A stretch of DNA of 64,000 nt, from assembly GCA_948099385.1 (NCBI GenBank), contig CANUEZ040000020.1, positions 1,488,001 through 1,552,000 of the forward strand, given 5' to 3'. Source of the stretch: Fasciola hepatica. Its lineage: Eukaryota; Platyhelminthes; Trematoda; Plagiorchiida; Fasciolidae. The position numbers and the translations under genes are program-made. This document shows, one piece after another, positions 22,086-32,448 of the stretch (the first letter of the stretch is position 1; every line of letters begins with the position of its first letter). The notes under the pieces were generated by a model. That model did not search any database. It was not told where the DNA came from and saw nothing but the letters and a program-made list of their open reading frames with translations.

Positions 22086-22512
22086 CTAGTGGTACGCAGA
22101 AAAGTTGACATGAACCGACGGCTTGACCGTAAGAATTGTTGACAGTAACAAGTTGAGCGCAGCCTCTTTGTTTTTACTGTACGATAATGTGATTCGTTCA
22201 AGCTGTTCGGAAGTACTTTTTTTCGTCGAATCCTCACAATAACCTTGCTGAGAACGAACCTGAAAATACGTAGAACAAACTTTATTACGCACTTGTTCTT
22301 CTAGATTCCGATAATGCTCATCTTGTGCCACTTTGTACTGGTCCATTTCTGCCCTCGCCTCATCCTTTGCGGCTTTTAGCCGTTTCGCTCTTCCTTGAAG
22401 ACAGTAACAGAGGATATTTGCACGTACTTGCTCTAGCCTCATCAATTTTTGCCAATGCATCAGTACGAGCAATCTGTAGTTGAGCCACACCATCGGTGCG
22501 CGAGGACGACAT
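22086..22512 (-). CDS. V-type proton ATPase subunit G, three exons with 34 and 33 bp introns
   Basis: Subunit G is part of the peripheral stalk linking the V1 and V0 sectors of the vacuolar proton pump. Exons on the minus strand are 22512-22428, 22393-22293 and 22259-22086. The introns, 22427-22394 (GTACGT...AAG) and 22292-22260 (GTGCGT...CAG), both obey GT-AG. Splicing gives 360 nt, 119 residues plus TAG; the family is about 118. Diagnostic segments are GVAQLQIARTDALAKIDEAR at the N-terminus, RAKRLKAAKDEARAEMDQY in the helical stalk and AALNLLLSTILTVKPSVH at the C-terminus. Splicing removes residues that do not fit the family and restores one frame at the first junction. The ATG at 22512 begins where family homology begins, although the frame is open upstream. 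It is the only clear host gene here and looks functional. Confidence 0.92.
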
Positions 22513-22740
22513 CTCTACGGCGGCGCCACGGAATGGCGGTAAGCGCACAACAGAATTTGTGAAGTAGAACGCGCAGTCCGAGGTTGTAGCCCAAATTTTC
22601 CCGGTACTTGAAGTCTTGAAGTAATGCACGGATACAAAGACAAAGCGCAAATGTTCCTAGATCTTGTGATTATCTTCTTATCTGAATGTTACCAGTGAGC
22701 TGTAAGATAGTTCACCGGATAGAGGGAAATGGGATAAGGT
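22513..22740 (-). other. Upstream region of the V-ATPase G gene
   Basis: About 230 bp between the start codon and the 3' end of the CR1-like LINE. It must hold the 5' UTR and, unless transcription starts within the LINE, the core promoter. I saw no clear TATA box or trans-splice acceptor that I would stake a claim on. Confidence 0.35.
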
Positions 22741-25259
22741 AATAATAATAATAATAGTTTATTTCGGATAACCCCGAAGCATGCTGCAATGCAAGATCAA
22801 ACGGTACAGTTGAAAGCTGAATGAAAGTTACAGTGGGACTGTACAATTATGCGAACGCGATTGAATATAAGAGAAGGCATTCAAGTCAATTGCTGCGATA
22901 CCGCCCGGTGAATTTAAACTCAAGGTCAGGTAGTCGGTCCGGCTGGAGGTAGGCGTAGTTATTCTGCCAAAATGTGGTGTGGGTGGAGAATGGTACAAAA
23001 TCACACAAATTCCACAGAAGAAAGACTGTCCTGTCGGAGAACTGAACTAGATTGACGGATACGCGGATATCGTGAAGAAGAAACATTCCTGAAGGAGACG
23101 TATTCAAGCAATGGAGCTTTACAATGTATGAGAGGAGTTGCGGTGAAAAATCAGACGATGAAAAATTGTGGCATAATACATAAAGACCAAGAAAATCGGT
23201 CGAGGATAGCAATTTTGGGGTACAGTGACCGTATATCGGTTGAGCCAGTTGTAAAACGAAACGGACAACACGCTGGACTGTGGGTGTCAAATTGATGGTG
23301 AGAGAAGTGACCGGATAGAGCATATAGACTTTGAGTGGATTGTTTTGCTTTCATAAAAAAGGAATGTAATGCTTCAGCAAGAAACTGGTAACTGACAAAA
23401 AAAATATCGACGTGTGGTGCGTAGCTACGACAGTGGCAGAAACGTGGCTTGCAAGAAGGATGACCGGTTGAATGACAGGTAAGTACTTACATACTGATAA
23501 TTCTCAGCAAAGACTTCACGTGGTGAAAAAAAAATGTATCAAGTATCGGAAGTGTCTGAGACGATCTATCGGAATGGAGCATGAGAAAGGAAATACACAA
23601 CAACCGATGAATAGGTTTGCAAAGTTCGGCAGCCGGATATGAGCGGAGTGTGTGTGATGAACCAAATGGACTACACATCTGGACCGTGGTTGCCAGAGTG
23701 ATGGTGAAGGAAGTGACCGGATAAAACATATGGACTTTGAGTGGATTGTTTTGCTTTCAGAAAAAAGGAATGTAATACATCAGCATGAACTAGGAATTAT
23801 CGAGAAAATCGTTGCGTGGTGCTCAACTACAACAATAGGATGGACACAGCTGGAAAAAACGATGAAGTGATGGGCAGAAGACTATCAGTTTATGTTTGAT
23901 ACAAAAGGTGGACCACTTTGTGGTGACAGAACATAACTCTGCGGCACAAGAGCTTATCAGATGTGCAAAAGTGGGACACAATACCTTGCAAGATGAGGAC
24001 ATTGCAATGCAACAGCCTTAAGTGGGCAAACAGCGGAGCTGGCAGAGAAAGCAAGCAAACACAGAGTCGTCGATTATTGGGAATCTCAAGAGATAAATTT
24101 CGCAGTGTCATATACTGTCTGGAGATTGTGGTACGGAAGTTAGTGACAGCAATAAATGCGTTATTTTTGGAGTATATCGGTAAAAGTAGCAAAAAGGGGT
24201 GGGCTTTATCTTAGAGAGTGGTTAAGTTTGCAAATAAGACTGGTGAGTAGTTTGGCATGAAACCGCGGGAAGTAGACCGGGAATAATTAGCCAGAAGTGT
24301 TGATGTGTTTTTAAGTATACGATAATTGTGCACCAAAAAAAGCAACTTTTGCCGGACGAAAAAAGCGTTAGGTTATGCAGGCAAATTTGAAGCGAGCACG
24401 ATGTAGAGTCAATGTTGGCTGGAGGAGACAGCAACATTTTGAGTATATGAACGGTATTCCTTCTGTTCTATTTTCTTGTTGTTTTTTTTAATCCGCAACC
24501 GGTGCTAGTGGGTGGGGATGACCGTGCGCTGGACACCCAACCTGTAAACATCGTTGCAGACGTCCTGCACGCCTGATGTGCACCGGCCAAAGCGGGGGAT
24601 CTGTCCGCGCCTCCCACCGGCGGGATTTGCACAGGTGATTTTGGCCGAGATCATACAGACGTAGAGATGGCGTAGTCTAGGAGATTGTGGGGGATCCAGA
24701 TTTGAAGCCTGACGTTTGAGCCAGATATTTCGCTGGTGTTATCTCCGGATCATTCCAAGACATCAGATGGGAGATGCGCGCCGGTTGGTGTCTGGAAGCA
24801 TAAGAGTAGAGAGACGCAGTCTGGGATGCTCCCAGCTGAGGATCAACGGTCAATGGTGAAAAGAGAAATCTAGTAATGTAGACACAGACTACTTTGGGAA
24901 GAATGAGGACTGTGAGCCATTGGGAGTGAATGGAAATACAGAAATAATGAACAAAACTAGGAATAGAATGATGATTTAGAAGGTAAGTGGTGGTCACTGG
25001 AACTGGATTAAGTGTTGGGGCGCTAAGGCAAAATAAAGGAGGGGAATGGGGTCAGTTCGGACCGAGTAAAGCGAATCAAATATGATAAAGATAATAGGTA
25101 GGAGACGTTGAAGCGCGTGAATTGGGGAGAATCTAACAAGAGCAGTGTCAGTGATGTAAATCATTCTAAGGGGTACTAATGTGTTGGCGATGGAAAAGGC
25201 ATATGAGGAAGGTGACGTCGATGTTGCAATGGATGTTAACCGGGTCGTGCTTTCTTTAT
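22741..25259 (-). other. Long 3' UTR of the CR1-like LINE with an internal tandem duplication
   Basis: Homologous over most of its length to 43045-45010, which shows it belongs to the element. A unit of about 170 bp near 23260-23430 recurs near 23680-23850 (shared CTTTGAGTGGATTGTTTTGC and flanks). The copy at 43250-43520 has it once. No conserved protein is evident; the 106-codon frame at 24677-24997 is not preserved in the other copy. Confidence 0.65.
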
Positions 25260-28163
25260 TCAAAAATCTAGGTTACCCTCATAGGCTTGTTCCAACGTGG
25301 TGCACATATGGGTTAGTTGTAGTACCTTGGCGACATCTAAGTATTTTGTAAGGACAATTTTGAAACGGTCTAGTGTCTGGCAGGCCCGAATGTCTTCGGG
25401 CAGTCTGTTCCAAATGCGGGAATAAACGGTGATGAAGAACCTTGCTCTTAGTTTTGTCCTGGTGTATGGGACTTTAGTAGTATGATTTCGGTTACGAAGA
25501 GGGTAGGGTGCGTTTTGAGCGAAACATAGATTAGTGATGGACGTATGCGCTCTAGAATGTAGGAGGTTGAATAGAAGATAAAGATTGAGTTTCATACGTC
25601 GTAGCCATAGGGGTTCAAGCCTTAGTAGCTCACATCTCTCTTTATAATTCAAGGGGGATGATGAGCCGAGTAAGTGCTTGGTGAAGGATCGCTGAACTCT
25701 TTCGATCGCAAGTCTGTCAGATTTGCGCATGTGAGTGTATACCAGAGGGCAGTACTCAAGCTGTGGTCTGGCGTGGGATTTAAAGATCAGAAGCTGGCTG
25801 TCGCGCATTCTAAAGGTTCTGCAGATGAGAGCTATCGTTCTCTTAGTCTTAGCCACCTGGTAGGTGGCTTGTTCTTGAAAGGTGAACGTGCAAGAATATT
25901 GTAGACCGAGATCTCGTACTAGCGGAGTAGTAGGAATGAACGAGCCGTTTAAGGCGAGGGACTCAGGAGGAATTTGGCTTTTATATGTGAGAATGGCACT
26001 CTTAGCAGCGGAGAAACTCATTTTCCACGTGTTGCACCATATGTCAAGAGCGTTCAGGTCGTCAGCTATTTTGGTGAGGGTATGGGTCGAGGTATGAGGT
26101 TCAAATGAATATACAATCTTAATATCATCGGCGAATAGGAACGCGGTGCCATGGCGTATTACTTTGAATACGTCGTTTATGTAGAGAAGAAATAAAAGTG
26201 GACCTAACACACTGCCCTGTATAACACCACTTGTGACTGGCCGGGGTGATGAGAGGTAACCCTCAATGCTTACTGCTTGCGATCTCATGCTAAGATAGGA
26301 TGACAACCAAGAAAAGAGCGGGTCTATTATGCCGTAAGATTTAACCTTGGTTAGCAGCTGGGCGTGAGGCACGCGGTCAAATGCTTTCGTCATATCAAGG
26401 AAGATAACGATAAATGCCATTCCAGAGTCAGCTGACGTTGTGATCAGATTAAGGAAATCAAGTTGGCAGGTCAGGCACGACCTAGACTTTAAGAAGCCGT
26501 GTTGGTTTTTATTTATCAATCCACGGGTGAGAATAAAATTGGCAATCTCATCTTTAACTACTCGTTCCATTATCCTAGATATAATGGGAGTGTGGTTTAT
26601 GGGGCGGTAATTAGCAGGGTCATGTAAAGCACCCTTCTTATGGAGGGGAATGATAACGGAAGTTTTCCACTGGGATGGGAAAATGCTTTGTGACATGGAG
26701 AGATTAAATAAGTTCATCAAAAGCATCACAATGTCCGGGCCGCCGAGACGAAACAGAGCTGGTGGGATACCATCGGGACCAGGGCGAGCCAGAGGCCGGG
26801 TGGAATTTAACAGCTTTCTGACTTCGTTGGCTGAGAATACTACGGTTGACAAGGTGTCAGCAGTCAAGGGGGTGAGATCCTGGGTTGGACTATTGTGGTC
26901 TGTTATGAAGGTAGAAGCGAAGAAATTATTGAATGCCTCAGCGATTAACTGAGGCGAGCTAATATAAATGTTCTCTGATAGGAGCAAATACGGTATTTTG
27001 GTTGTACAGCGGGGGTTTCGAGTTTTGATAAGGCCAGAAAGGTGGGCTATTTTATTCGGCTGGTTGAGAGCGTACAGTTCTTGCTTCTCCAGCTTGTTCT
27101 CATTTTCGCTTAGTAGCTGGCGTGAGAGGTGGCTAAGGCAGAGGAAGACAGAAAGGTCGTTGGTCCTTTCGTAGGCAAGCTGCAACTTTTCGAACTTACA
27201 TTGCAACTTTTGTTGTCGATCGGTTTTTCTCCCACTGACTTCAGTTATCTCGGAAGATATGATGTTAAGAGAACAAAATAGGTTAGAGTACATCACATCC
27301 GATGCCAGTTGAGGATCATTTGTTTGAAAAAATTCATCCCATGTCTGGTTACGCAGGATGGTGGGTAAAGTATCCCAATTTGCATTTCGAAAAGATTTTC
27401 GATTTTGAGGACTTTCTTGGTGATGCGGCTGAACGGAGAATTCACACGTTATGACCCTATGATCACAACCAGGAAGGTGGCTAAGGACATTTGCCTTTAT
27501 ATTTCGGAGGCCTAAAGTAAAGACAAGGTCAAGAATATTGTTCCCTCTGGTTGGTGATTTTACGTGTTGTGTCCATCCGCCAGCACGGATACATGAGATA
27601 AAATTGCATAACTTCGGAGAGGAATTCAGGGTTGCCCAACAAATGCCAGGGAGGTTGAAGTCCCCCGCTATGATTTTAGAAGCATGTGGGATTTCAGCTA
27701 CGTGACAGAAAGCATCGGTGATTGCATTTACGTTGCCCATGTTGTAGCCCGGCGGACAGTAAACACAACCAATGACGAGCTGCCCATGAAGCAGGGGTAT
27801 AGAGATCCAAACAGATTCTTGAACCTTATCAAGGACAGGAAGTTGGAGTAAGTGTGTTCCAAGGCTGCTCTTACTATAAGCAAGGCATCCACCACCACGT
27901 CTCTCAGATCTGTTCGTAGCAAATATATTATAACCGGGTATGGAAATGTGTCGGAGGGGAGTTTTATCAGTAAGCCAGGTTTCAGTTACGAGGATTACAT
28001 CCGGGTGAGATTGCAGTGCAAAGGAGCGGACGGATGAAAGTTTACTTACAAGGGAGCGAGCATTGAAAAGTGCAATTGTGAAACTATCATTAACGTGGCC
28101 ATGACGTACATGGAATGTATGACACCTTAAGGTGGCTGCCAGGTTTGGAGAAATTGTAGCCAC
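25260..28163 (-). CDS. CR1-like LINE ORF2: AP endonuclease-reverse transcriptase
   Basis: 967 codons without interruption. Endonuclease (residues about 28-240): IALFNARSLVSK, E61 in VTETWL, AGDFNLPG at 166-173 and the closing DH at 234-235. RT (about 450-730): RPGPDGIPPALF, NYRPINHTPII, HGFLKSRSCLTC, FLDMTKAFD with D590 and D596, GVIQGSVLGPLLFL, and the catalytic FADD at 677-680. The C-terminal region has QLEYCPLVYTHMRKSDR and ends near LDF. The protein nicks the target and primes reverse transcription of LINE RNA. Its ATG lies 37 bp inside the end of ORF1 in another frame, so translation probably re-initiates or is coupled. All catalytic residues I can check are present. Confidence 0.93.
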   Translation of the reverse strand: MATISPNLAATLRCHTFHVRHGHVNDSFTIALFNARSLVSKLSSVRSFALQSHPDVILVTETWLTDKTPLRHISIPGYNIFATNRSERRGGGCLAYSKSSLGTHLLQLPVLDKVQESVWISIPLLHGQLVIGCVYCPPGYNMGNVNAITDAFCHVAEIPHASKIIAGDFNLPGICWATLNSSPKLCNFISCIRAGGWTQHVKSPTRGNNILDLVFTLGLRNIKANVLSHLPGCDHRVITCEFSVQPHHQESPQNRKSFRNANWDTLPTILRNQTWDEFFQTNDPQLASDVMYSNLFCSLNIISSEITEVSGRKTDRQQKLQCKFEKLQLAYERTNDLSVFLCLSHLSRQLLSENENKLEKQELYALNQPNKIAHLSGLIKTRNPRCTTKIPYLLLSENIYISSPQLIAEAFNNFFASTFITDHNSPTQDLTPLTADTLSTVVFSANEVRKLLNSTRPLARPGPDGIPPALFRLGGPDIVMLLMNLFNLSMSQSIFPSQWKTSVIIPLHKKGALHDPANYRPINHTPIISRIMERVVKDEIANFILTRGLINKNQHGFLKSRSCLTCQLDFLNLITTSADSGMAFIVIFLDMTKAFDRVPHAQLLTKVKSYGIIDPLFSWLSSYLSMRSQAVSIEGYLSSPRPVTSGVIQGSVLGPLLFLLYINDVFKVIRHGTAFLFADDIKIVYSFEPHTSTHTLTKIADDLNALDIWCNTWKMSFSAAKSAILTYKSQIPPESLALNGSFIPTTPLVRDLGLQYSCTFTFQEQATYQVAKTKRTIALICRTFRMRDSQLLIFKSHARPQLEYCPLVYTHMRKSDRLAIERVQRSFTKHLLGSSSPLNYKERCELLRLEPLWLRRMKLNLYLLFNLLHSRAHTSITNLCFAQNAPYPLRNRNHTTKVPYTRTKLRARFFITVYSRIWNRLPEDIRACQTLDRFKIVLTKYLDVAKVLQLTHMCTTLEQAYEGNLDF

Positions 28164-29680
28164 TGGCGGACTGTGGGATGGTGTGGGGAGAGATATGGTA
28201 TGGGAGGAGGCGGGACATTCAGGGGAAACGGAAAAACCGGCAAATTTAGATGGGGTGGCATTAAGTCCGAAAGCTCGCGACTATCTGGAATTGAAGAGCA
28301 GGATGCACGTGGTTGGGTAGCTCGTAAGTAGTCAACCGGAACCGCATTTGGGTAAGGTACTGGCATAACGGTCTGAACAGTCCTGCCGAGACTTCCTTTT
28401 TCGTCGTTGGAAGAAGTGTTTTTATGGTTCACTCTGCCTGGAGGCAAAAGACTGATATGGTTCGGAGAGCGAGGTCCGGGTCCGCGAGTTGAGATGGCTG
28501 ATTTTTCCGATAAAGCTACTCTATTTATTTTCGAATTTGTTACGGGTGCCGGTGCAAATACATCTAGTCTCGCTCCCTTCTGTGGTATGCAAGGAATGGC
28601 TAGTTCTGACGTCAACAGCTGAGGGATAACTGATTTTACTCCAGGTATTGGACTGTTTTCCCGATCCGGTTTTGGATTTCGGACTCCTGAAAGGGTCGGC
28701 GTTTGTTTTTTCGAACTATATTCTGTGGGAGTAGTTTGTAGATTCGACCAGACACTTCCTGAGCTAGTTGAGGGAATCATGTCAATCGGGGTTTTGTATG
28801 GTATTTTGTTACTGGTCTTTGAGTCAGGGGGACTTTTATCAGTTTTGCGGACGTCATGAGGCACACTAATTTGGATCGTTTCATTGAGACTGTTCTGCAA
28901 GTTTTGACGTTTGCAACGCGGCTCCGATGGAGTAGAGACTGATGAACTATCTAGGTCGACAACGATTTTGCGACTAACCACAGAAGAGGTCTTCGCATGG
29001 TGGCCGACGCTTGGTAAATCGACCACCTGAGAGGGGCTACTAGCCAAATGTTTACCAGGGTTATGGTTCTTCGCATGGCTTTTGTGAACCTCTCTTTGTA
29101 GGGGGGTTTTATCGGGAAGTATTTTTGCCCGCTTGAAACCTGTATTTGCGACGACAAAAGACTGTCGGCTAATAAATTCCTTTGCAGCAACTTCAGTATT
29201 AAACCGAAACAGGAGTGGGCATGTATTTATCGGTGAAGTTTTGCGGAGTCTGACACAGTAGCAAGGTTGCGAATCTAGGTTGCAAGCCTTTAAGATTAAG
29301 TTCTTGGCAGTTGAGAGAGGTAACTTATCGGGAATGTTGAACACTACTGCATTGTTGGCTTTCTTGATGCGTCTAAATATTTCAGAGGCAACGGTATCAA
29401 TGAACTTCGCGGCTGAGATTAGGTTTGCCTGAGTGTGGTGTAGAGATGGGTCAAGCAGAAACGCTAATGGACCTAACTGACCGATGGTTTGATCATAAGC
29501 GTCAAGCCGAGAGGAAAAACTATTCATGGTTTTGCGTATTTCGGCAGTTGCTTTGGTAGCATCTCCAAGTATATCAACGAGGGATACTGAACAACTTTTG
29601 AGCGTGCTTTGGAGGTTAGGGGTCTTACAACGGCGAGTGCTAGCTGTGATTTTTGGCCGGTGGGCAGCAATGGAACGCAT
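28127..29680 (-). CDS. CR1-like LINE ORF1: putative RNA-binding protein
   Basis: 517 codons, open throughout, directly upstream of and overlapping ORF2 by 37 bp. Residues about 90-190 (ASEIFRRIKKANNAVVFNIP, then YCVRLRKTS, LLFRFNTEVAAKEF and RAKILPDKTPLQREVH) resemble the RRM-like core seen in ORF1 proteins of CR1 and related LINEs. The C-terminal half is low in hydrophobic residues and rich in Ser, Pro and Lys, ending in a proline-rich stretch. No zinc knuckle is visible. The expected role is binding element RNA in a ribonucleoprotein. The family is clear from position; the domain assignment is by eye. Confidence 0.85.
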   Translation of the reverse strand: MRSIAAHRPKITASTRRCKTPNLQSTLKSCSVSLVDILGDATKATAEIRKTMNSFSSRLDAYDQTIGQLGPLAFLLDPSLHHTQANLISAAKFIDTVASEIFRRIKKANNAVVFNIPDKLPLSTAKNLILKACNLDSQPCYCVRLRKTSPINTCPLLFRFNTEVAAKEFISRQSFVVANTGFKRAKILPDKTPLQREVHKSHAKNHNPGKHLASSPSQVVDLPSVGHHAKTSSVVSRKIVVDLDSSSVSTPSEPRCKRQNLQNSLNETIQISVPHDVRKTDKSPPDSKTSNKIPYKTPIDMIPSTSSGSVWSNLQTTPTEYSSKKQTPTLSGVRNPKPDRENSPIPGVKSVIPQLLTSELAIPCIPQKGARLDVFAPAPVTNSKINRVALSEKSAISTRGPGPRSPNHISLLPPGRVNHKNTSSNDEKGSLGRTVQTVMPVPYPNAVPVDYLRATQPRASCSSIPDSRELSDLMPPHLNLPVFPFPLNVPPPPIPYLSPHHPTVRQWLQFLQTWQPP

Positions 29681-29760
29681 GGTTAAGCTGTTGGAGTGAT
29701 TGGTAGTTAATTTGGCGCAATATCGCGGGGAGAAAAGTAGTGACAGCTAACACAATGGGC

Positions 29761-30395
29761 GAGTTGTCGGACTATGGTAAATTGTGGGGTATCAAAAAGG
29801 TGAGAAAAAAAGTGGCTAATTATCTTTGAGAGGCCGGACAAGATGAGAGAATACTTAGGGAGGGTTTTGAACAATTGATTAAGTTACTTGGAAACCACGA
29901 ATGTCTATAAAATTCTATTGTACTGATTCGCGATAATAACTGACGCCAACAGGTTGGTGTGCCGCAGTTATTGCTACTATCGGATCAATAAATCAGTTTG
30001 AATAGCAATAAGTAATGGTAACAGCTAAATCATTGATAATAACGCTAAAAAGCAAAAAAAAACCTGAGACAACCTGATTTTGCGTCACGATGACCTTGAC
30101 CTTCGTTCGGCGACGGAGTTGGGTTATAAAATACAAGTCTTAACAGTGTCTTGCATCTGTTATTGCCGGCTAACTGGAAGGTAGACCATTGGACAATGCT
30201 AAAGCCTTCAGGATACTAGTCGTGATTGCACCTCGCGTCTTGAACTGCCCGGGGTCCGGAAGATAGACCTTTGGACCGTGGGAGAAGTTCAGCATTGCTG
30301 CAGTCCATTCAGCTTGAGTGGCACGTAGGTTTCCAACATGGGAAATCTGTCAGACACCAAACAGCGAGACCATCGAACCGCTCGCTGCGAGCGGC
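29761..30395. other. Unassigned sequence beside repeat E copy 2
   Basis: No gene recognised. The left part may include the true 5' end of the CR1-like LINE. Confidence 0.4.
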
Positions 30396-31170
30396 GTAGG
30401 CCAGCCTTTCTTGACCTGTTATCACGATCGTTAACGACTCAGGGGAGACCGGATGGAAGCTTTCAAGCTCTACCACGGAGTCACTGTCACAGGCAGGCTC
30501 CCTTTGGCCCGTGGTCATGAGGTTACTTTCAGGAGAAACTAGCATAAGCTGGCTAAACCAAGAGCACACAAGACAGTAAAGGCTTTTTTCGTCACACCGA
30601 ATCACCAACGAGTAGAACAAGCTACCTCCACGTGTGGTGACAGCAACCTCGGTTGATGCTTTAAAACAAACTGGATGCCTGCTGGGTAGGAGTTTTCCCA
30701 GACCATGACTAACCAGTATGAAGCGACTACTTCCATACCCGCTCTCCCAACCCAAAATCATTTCTGCACATAATAACCTAGTTTATGAACTTTCAATATA
30801 TCTGAATCTTAACATCACCTTCTACGTCATCACTCTCCATTCCTTAGTTTCACCATTTAACGACTCGGGGCATGTCTCACTTGGGAGTGGCAGCGAGTTT
30901 GAGCGCTGAACCTATCTTTTTTCGAGGTCGTAAGATTGAACCGAACCTCTGTTTCCGAATGCAAACCTGTTTTATTCCGTTCCTCACAGCCGATACAGTT
31001 TAAACAGATCGTACGGAATACCTGCAAGTCGCAGCGCAGCGCGAACCCCCCGGAACTCGCAGTACAAGAAACGACGTTTACTGGCTCGAACCGCAGGTCC
31101 TGTGGTCTGACCTGAAGAAGTAATAATTATTGGATCGAAGTGAATAGTCCACTGTGTGAGAAGCAAATAT
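30396..31170 (-). repeat. Repeat E, copy 2 (uninterrupted, empty LINE site)
   Basis: 775 bp, near-identical in reverse complement to the two halves of copy 1. The LINE target CAGGTCAGACCA appears once here (31103-31114). It shows what copy 1 looked like before the LINE arrived. Confidence 0.85.
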
Positions 31171-31179
31171 AGGCGGCCA

Positions 31180-31922
31180 CGGCGCCAAATGGGGACGGGT
31201 TGCGTTTTGACTCTCCGGGACTTCGACTGCAAGCGCTGGCGTGACTTTTTACACAGCCTAGATCGACTTCACGCGATCATAATGCCAAGATGTTTTACTG
31301 GAAGCAGGTGTAAACGGGATGCCCAACTCCACTTGTTTTCAGATGCACCAGAAGTATGTTACTGGCTAGTATCTTGTGGCGGCTGGATGGACGAAAATGG
31401 TGGGCGGCACAGACGGATAGTATTCGCAAAGGCGAGGTTAGCTCCACTGAAGACTGTGCCCATTCCGGGGCTAGATTTGACTTCAGCATTTTTGGCAGTG
31501 GATGCCGCAACCATGATTGAAGGTGCTTCCGTCAGGTAAACTTTGAATCAATCGTTCGGTCGGAATTAGACAGAGTATTGCATTACATGAACAACACTTA
31601 CACACGTGTTAACACCTCCGTGGCCAACAGAATCGCTGAGATCCATGAGTCGACCAAGATGGATCAGTGGTACTATGTAAAACCCGCCAGGATCCTGGCC
31701 GACTTCGGCTCGAGCAGCCCGAGAACACTAGAAAGGCTGAGGATGTGGACAAAGGGACCGGGCTTTCTGACTGCATCTAAAGAGATGTGGCCAACACTAC
31801 TAACACCCAAACCTGAGTATGGCGATATAGCAGTGAAACGACCGATATTGACTGCAAACTTCACTGAAAGCGTAAACCTAATAGAAAAACAGCTCCATTT
31901 TCCCGACTGGATAAAAATGTAA
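31180..31922 (+). pseudogene. BEL/Pao pol fragment (RNase H-like/A17 region)
   Basis: The frame 31156-31539 shows the BEL/Pao order W-LxxL, IMPRCF, HLFSDAPEVCYW, then AKARLAPLKTVPIPGLDLTSA. After a stop and a shift, 31578-31922 continues with HYMNNTYTRVNTSVANRIAEI, DQWYYVKPA, WTKGPGFL and WP. These match the region between RT and integrase in BEL/Pao elements, including the VAPLK..IPRLEL and FVANRV blocks. RT and integrase were not found around it, so it is an isolated relic. It begins about ten bases beyond repeat E copy 2. Confidence 0.8.
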
Positions 31923-32066
31923 GGAGACGTGGCCTGGCGGACAAGATTCCAAATATTATTACCGGTTTTGAGGGGCAGACAACCGAAAAATCGTTATTCG
32001 TGTGAACGGTACTACCGGGCAAATTGAACCAAGCCGAACTCGATGTTCCACGCATGCTACAACTGT

Positions 32067-32448
32067 GACGGTTATTCCGACTGTGAGTAATGCGTAGCCA
32101 ATTCAAAACGGATCTCAAAACCAGAACAAGATTTATTCGTAGTTTCTACGGTACTGGAATAACAAGTTATACTCATATAAATATGTACAAAACTCAACTG
32201 TGCGGCCAGAACGTCTAACAACGAGGACCAGAGTTCAACAACGACTAAAGTCAGGTACGACCGCCACGGCAGCCCAAGCTCGAATCAAAATTATGCCACA
32301 TCACTTGGGCGAAATATAAGCAAATGTTGAATTGCAGTGATTGATACATGCTGCACTTGTTCCGGGGTTATTAAGATAAAGAGCATAGTCTCAACAATAC
32401 AAGTATATGACAACGGCTAGTGAGGATTTCCACGCATGTATGTTACAA
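32067..32448 (-). repeat. LTR-like dispersed repeat, copy i
   Basis: About 380 bp shared with 33333-33708 (inverted) and 63055-63430. Shared segments include AAAGAGCATAGTCTCAACAA, GACCGCCACGGCAG and ACTTGGGC.AAATAT. Taken on the minus strand it would start TTGTAAC, close to a TG...CA LTR, with the purine-rich AGGAAGGCG just before it. It is probably a solo or remnant LTR; no body was identified. Confidence 0.6.

Larger units (their letters stand above)
22741..29760 (-). mobile_element. CR1-like LINE, apparently full length with both ORFs open
   Basis: Read on the minus strand: ORF1 29680-28127, ORF2 28163-25260, then an unusually long 3' UTR (about 2.5 kb) ending in an ATT-repeat tail at 22741-22756. 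The RT motif GVIQGSVLGPLLFLLYINDV and the two-ORF plan are those of the CR1 group. The end sequence GCATGCTTCGGGGTTATCCG just before the tail recurs in copies at 38999-39225 and 55040-55312. The 5' boundary is uncertain; I see no target duplication, which is common for CR1. With both ORFs intact it could be a source copy. Confidence 0.82.

Noticed and set aside
22360..22650. 96-codon minus ORF as a separate protein
   Set aside because: It reads through the 34 bp intron of the V-ATPase G gene in the wrong frame; its first exon part belongs to that gene.
24677..24997. 106-codon frame in the CR1-like 3' UTR as a third ORF
   Set aside because: The homologous stretch at 44485-44724 is not conserved as protein beyond scattered segments.
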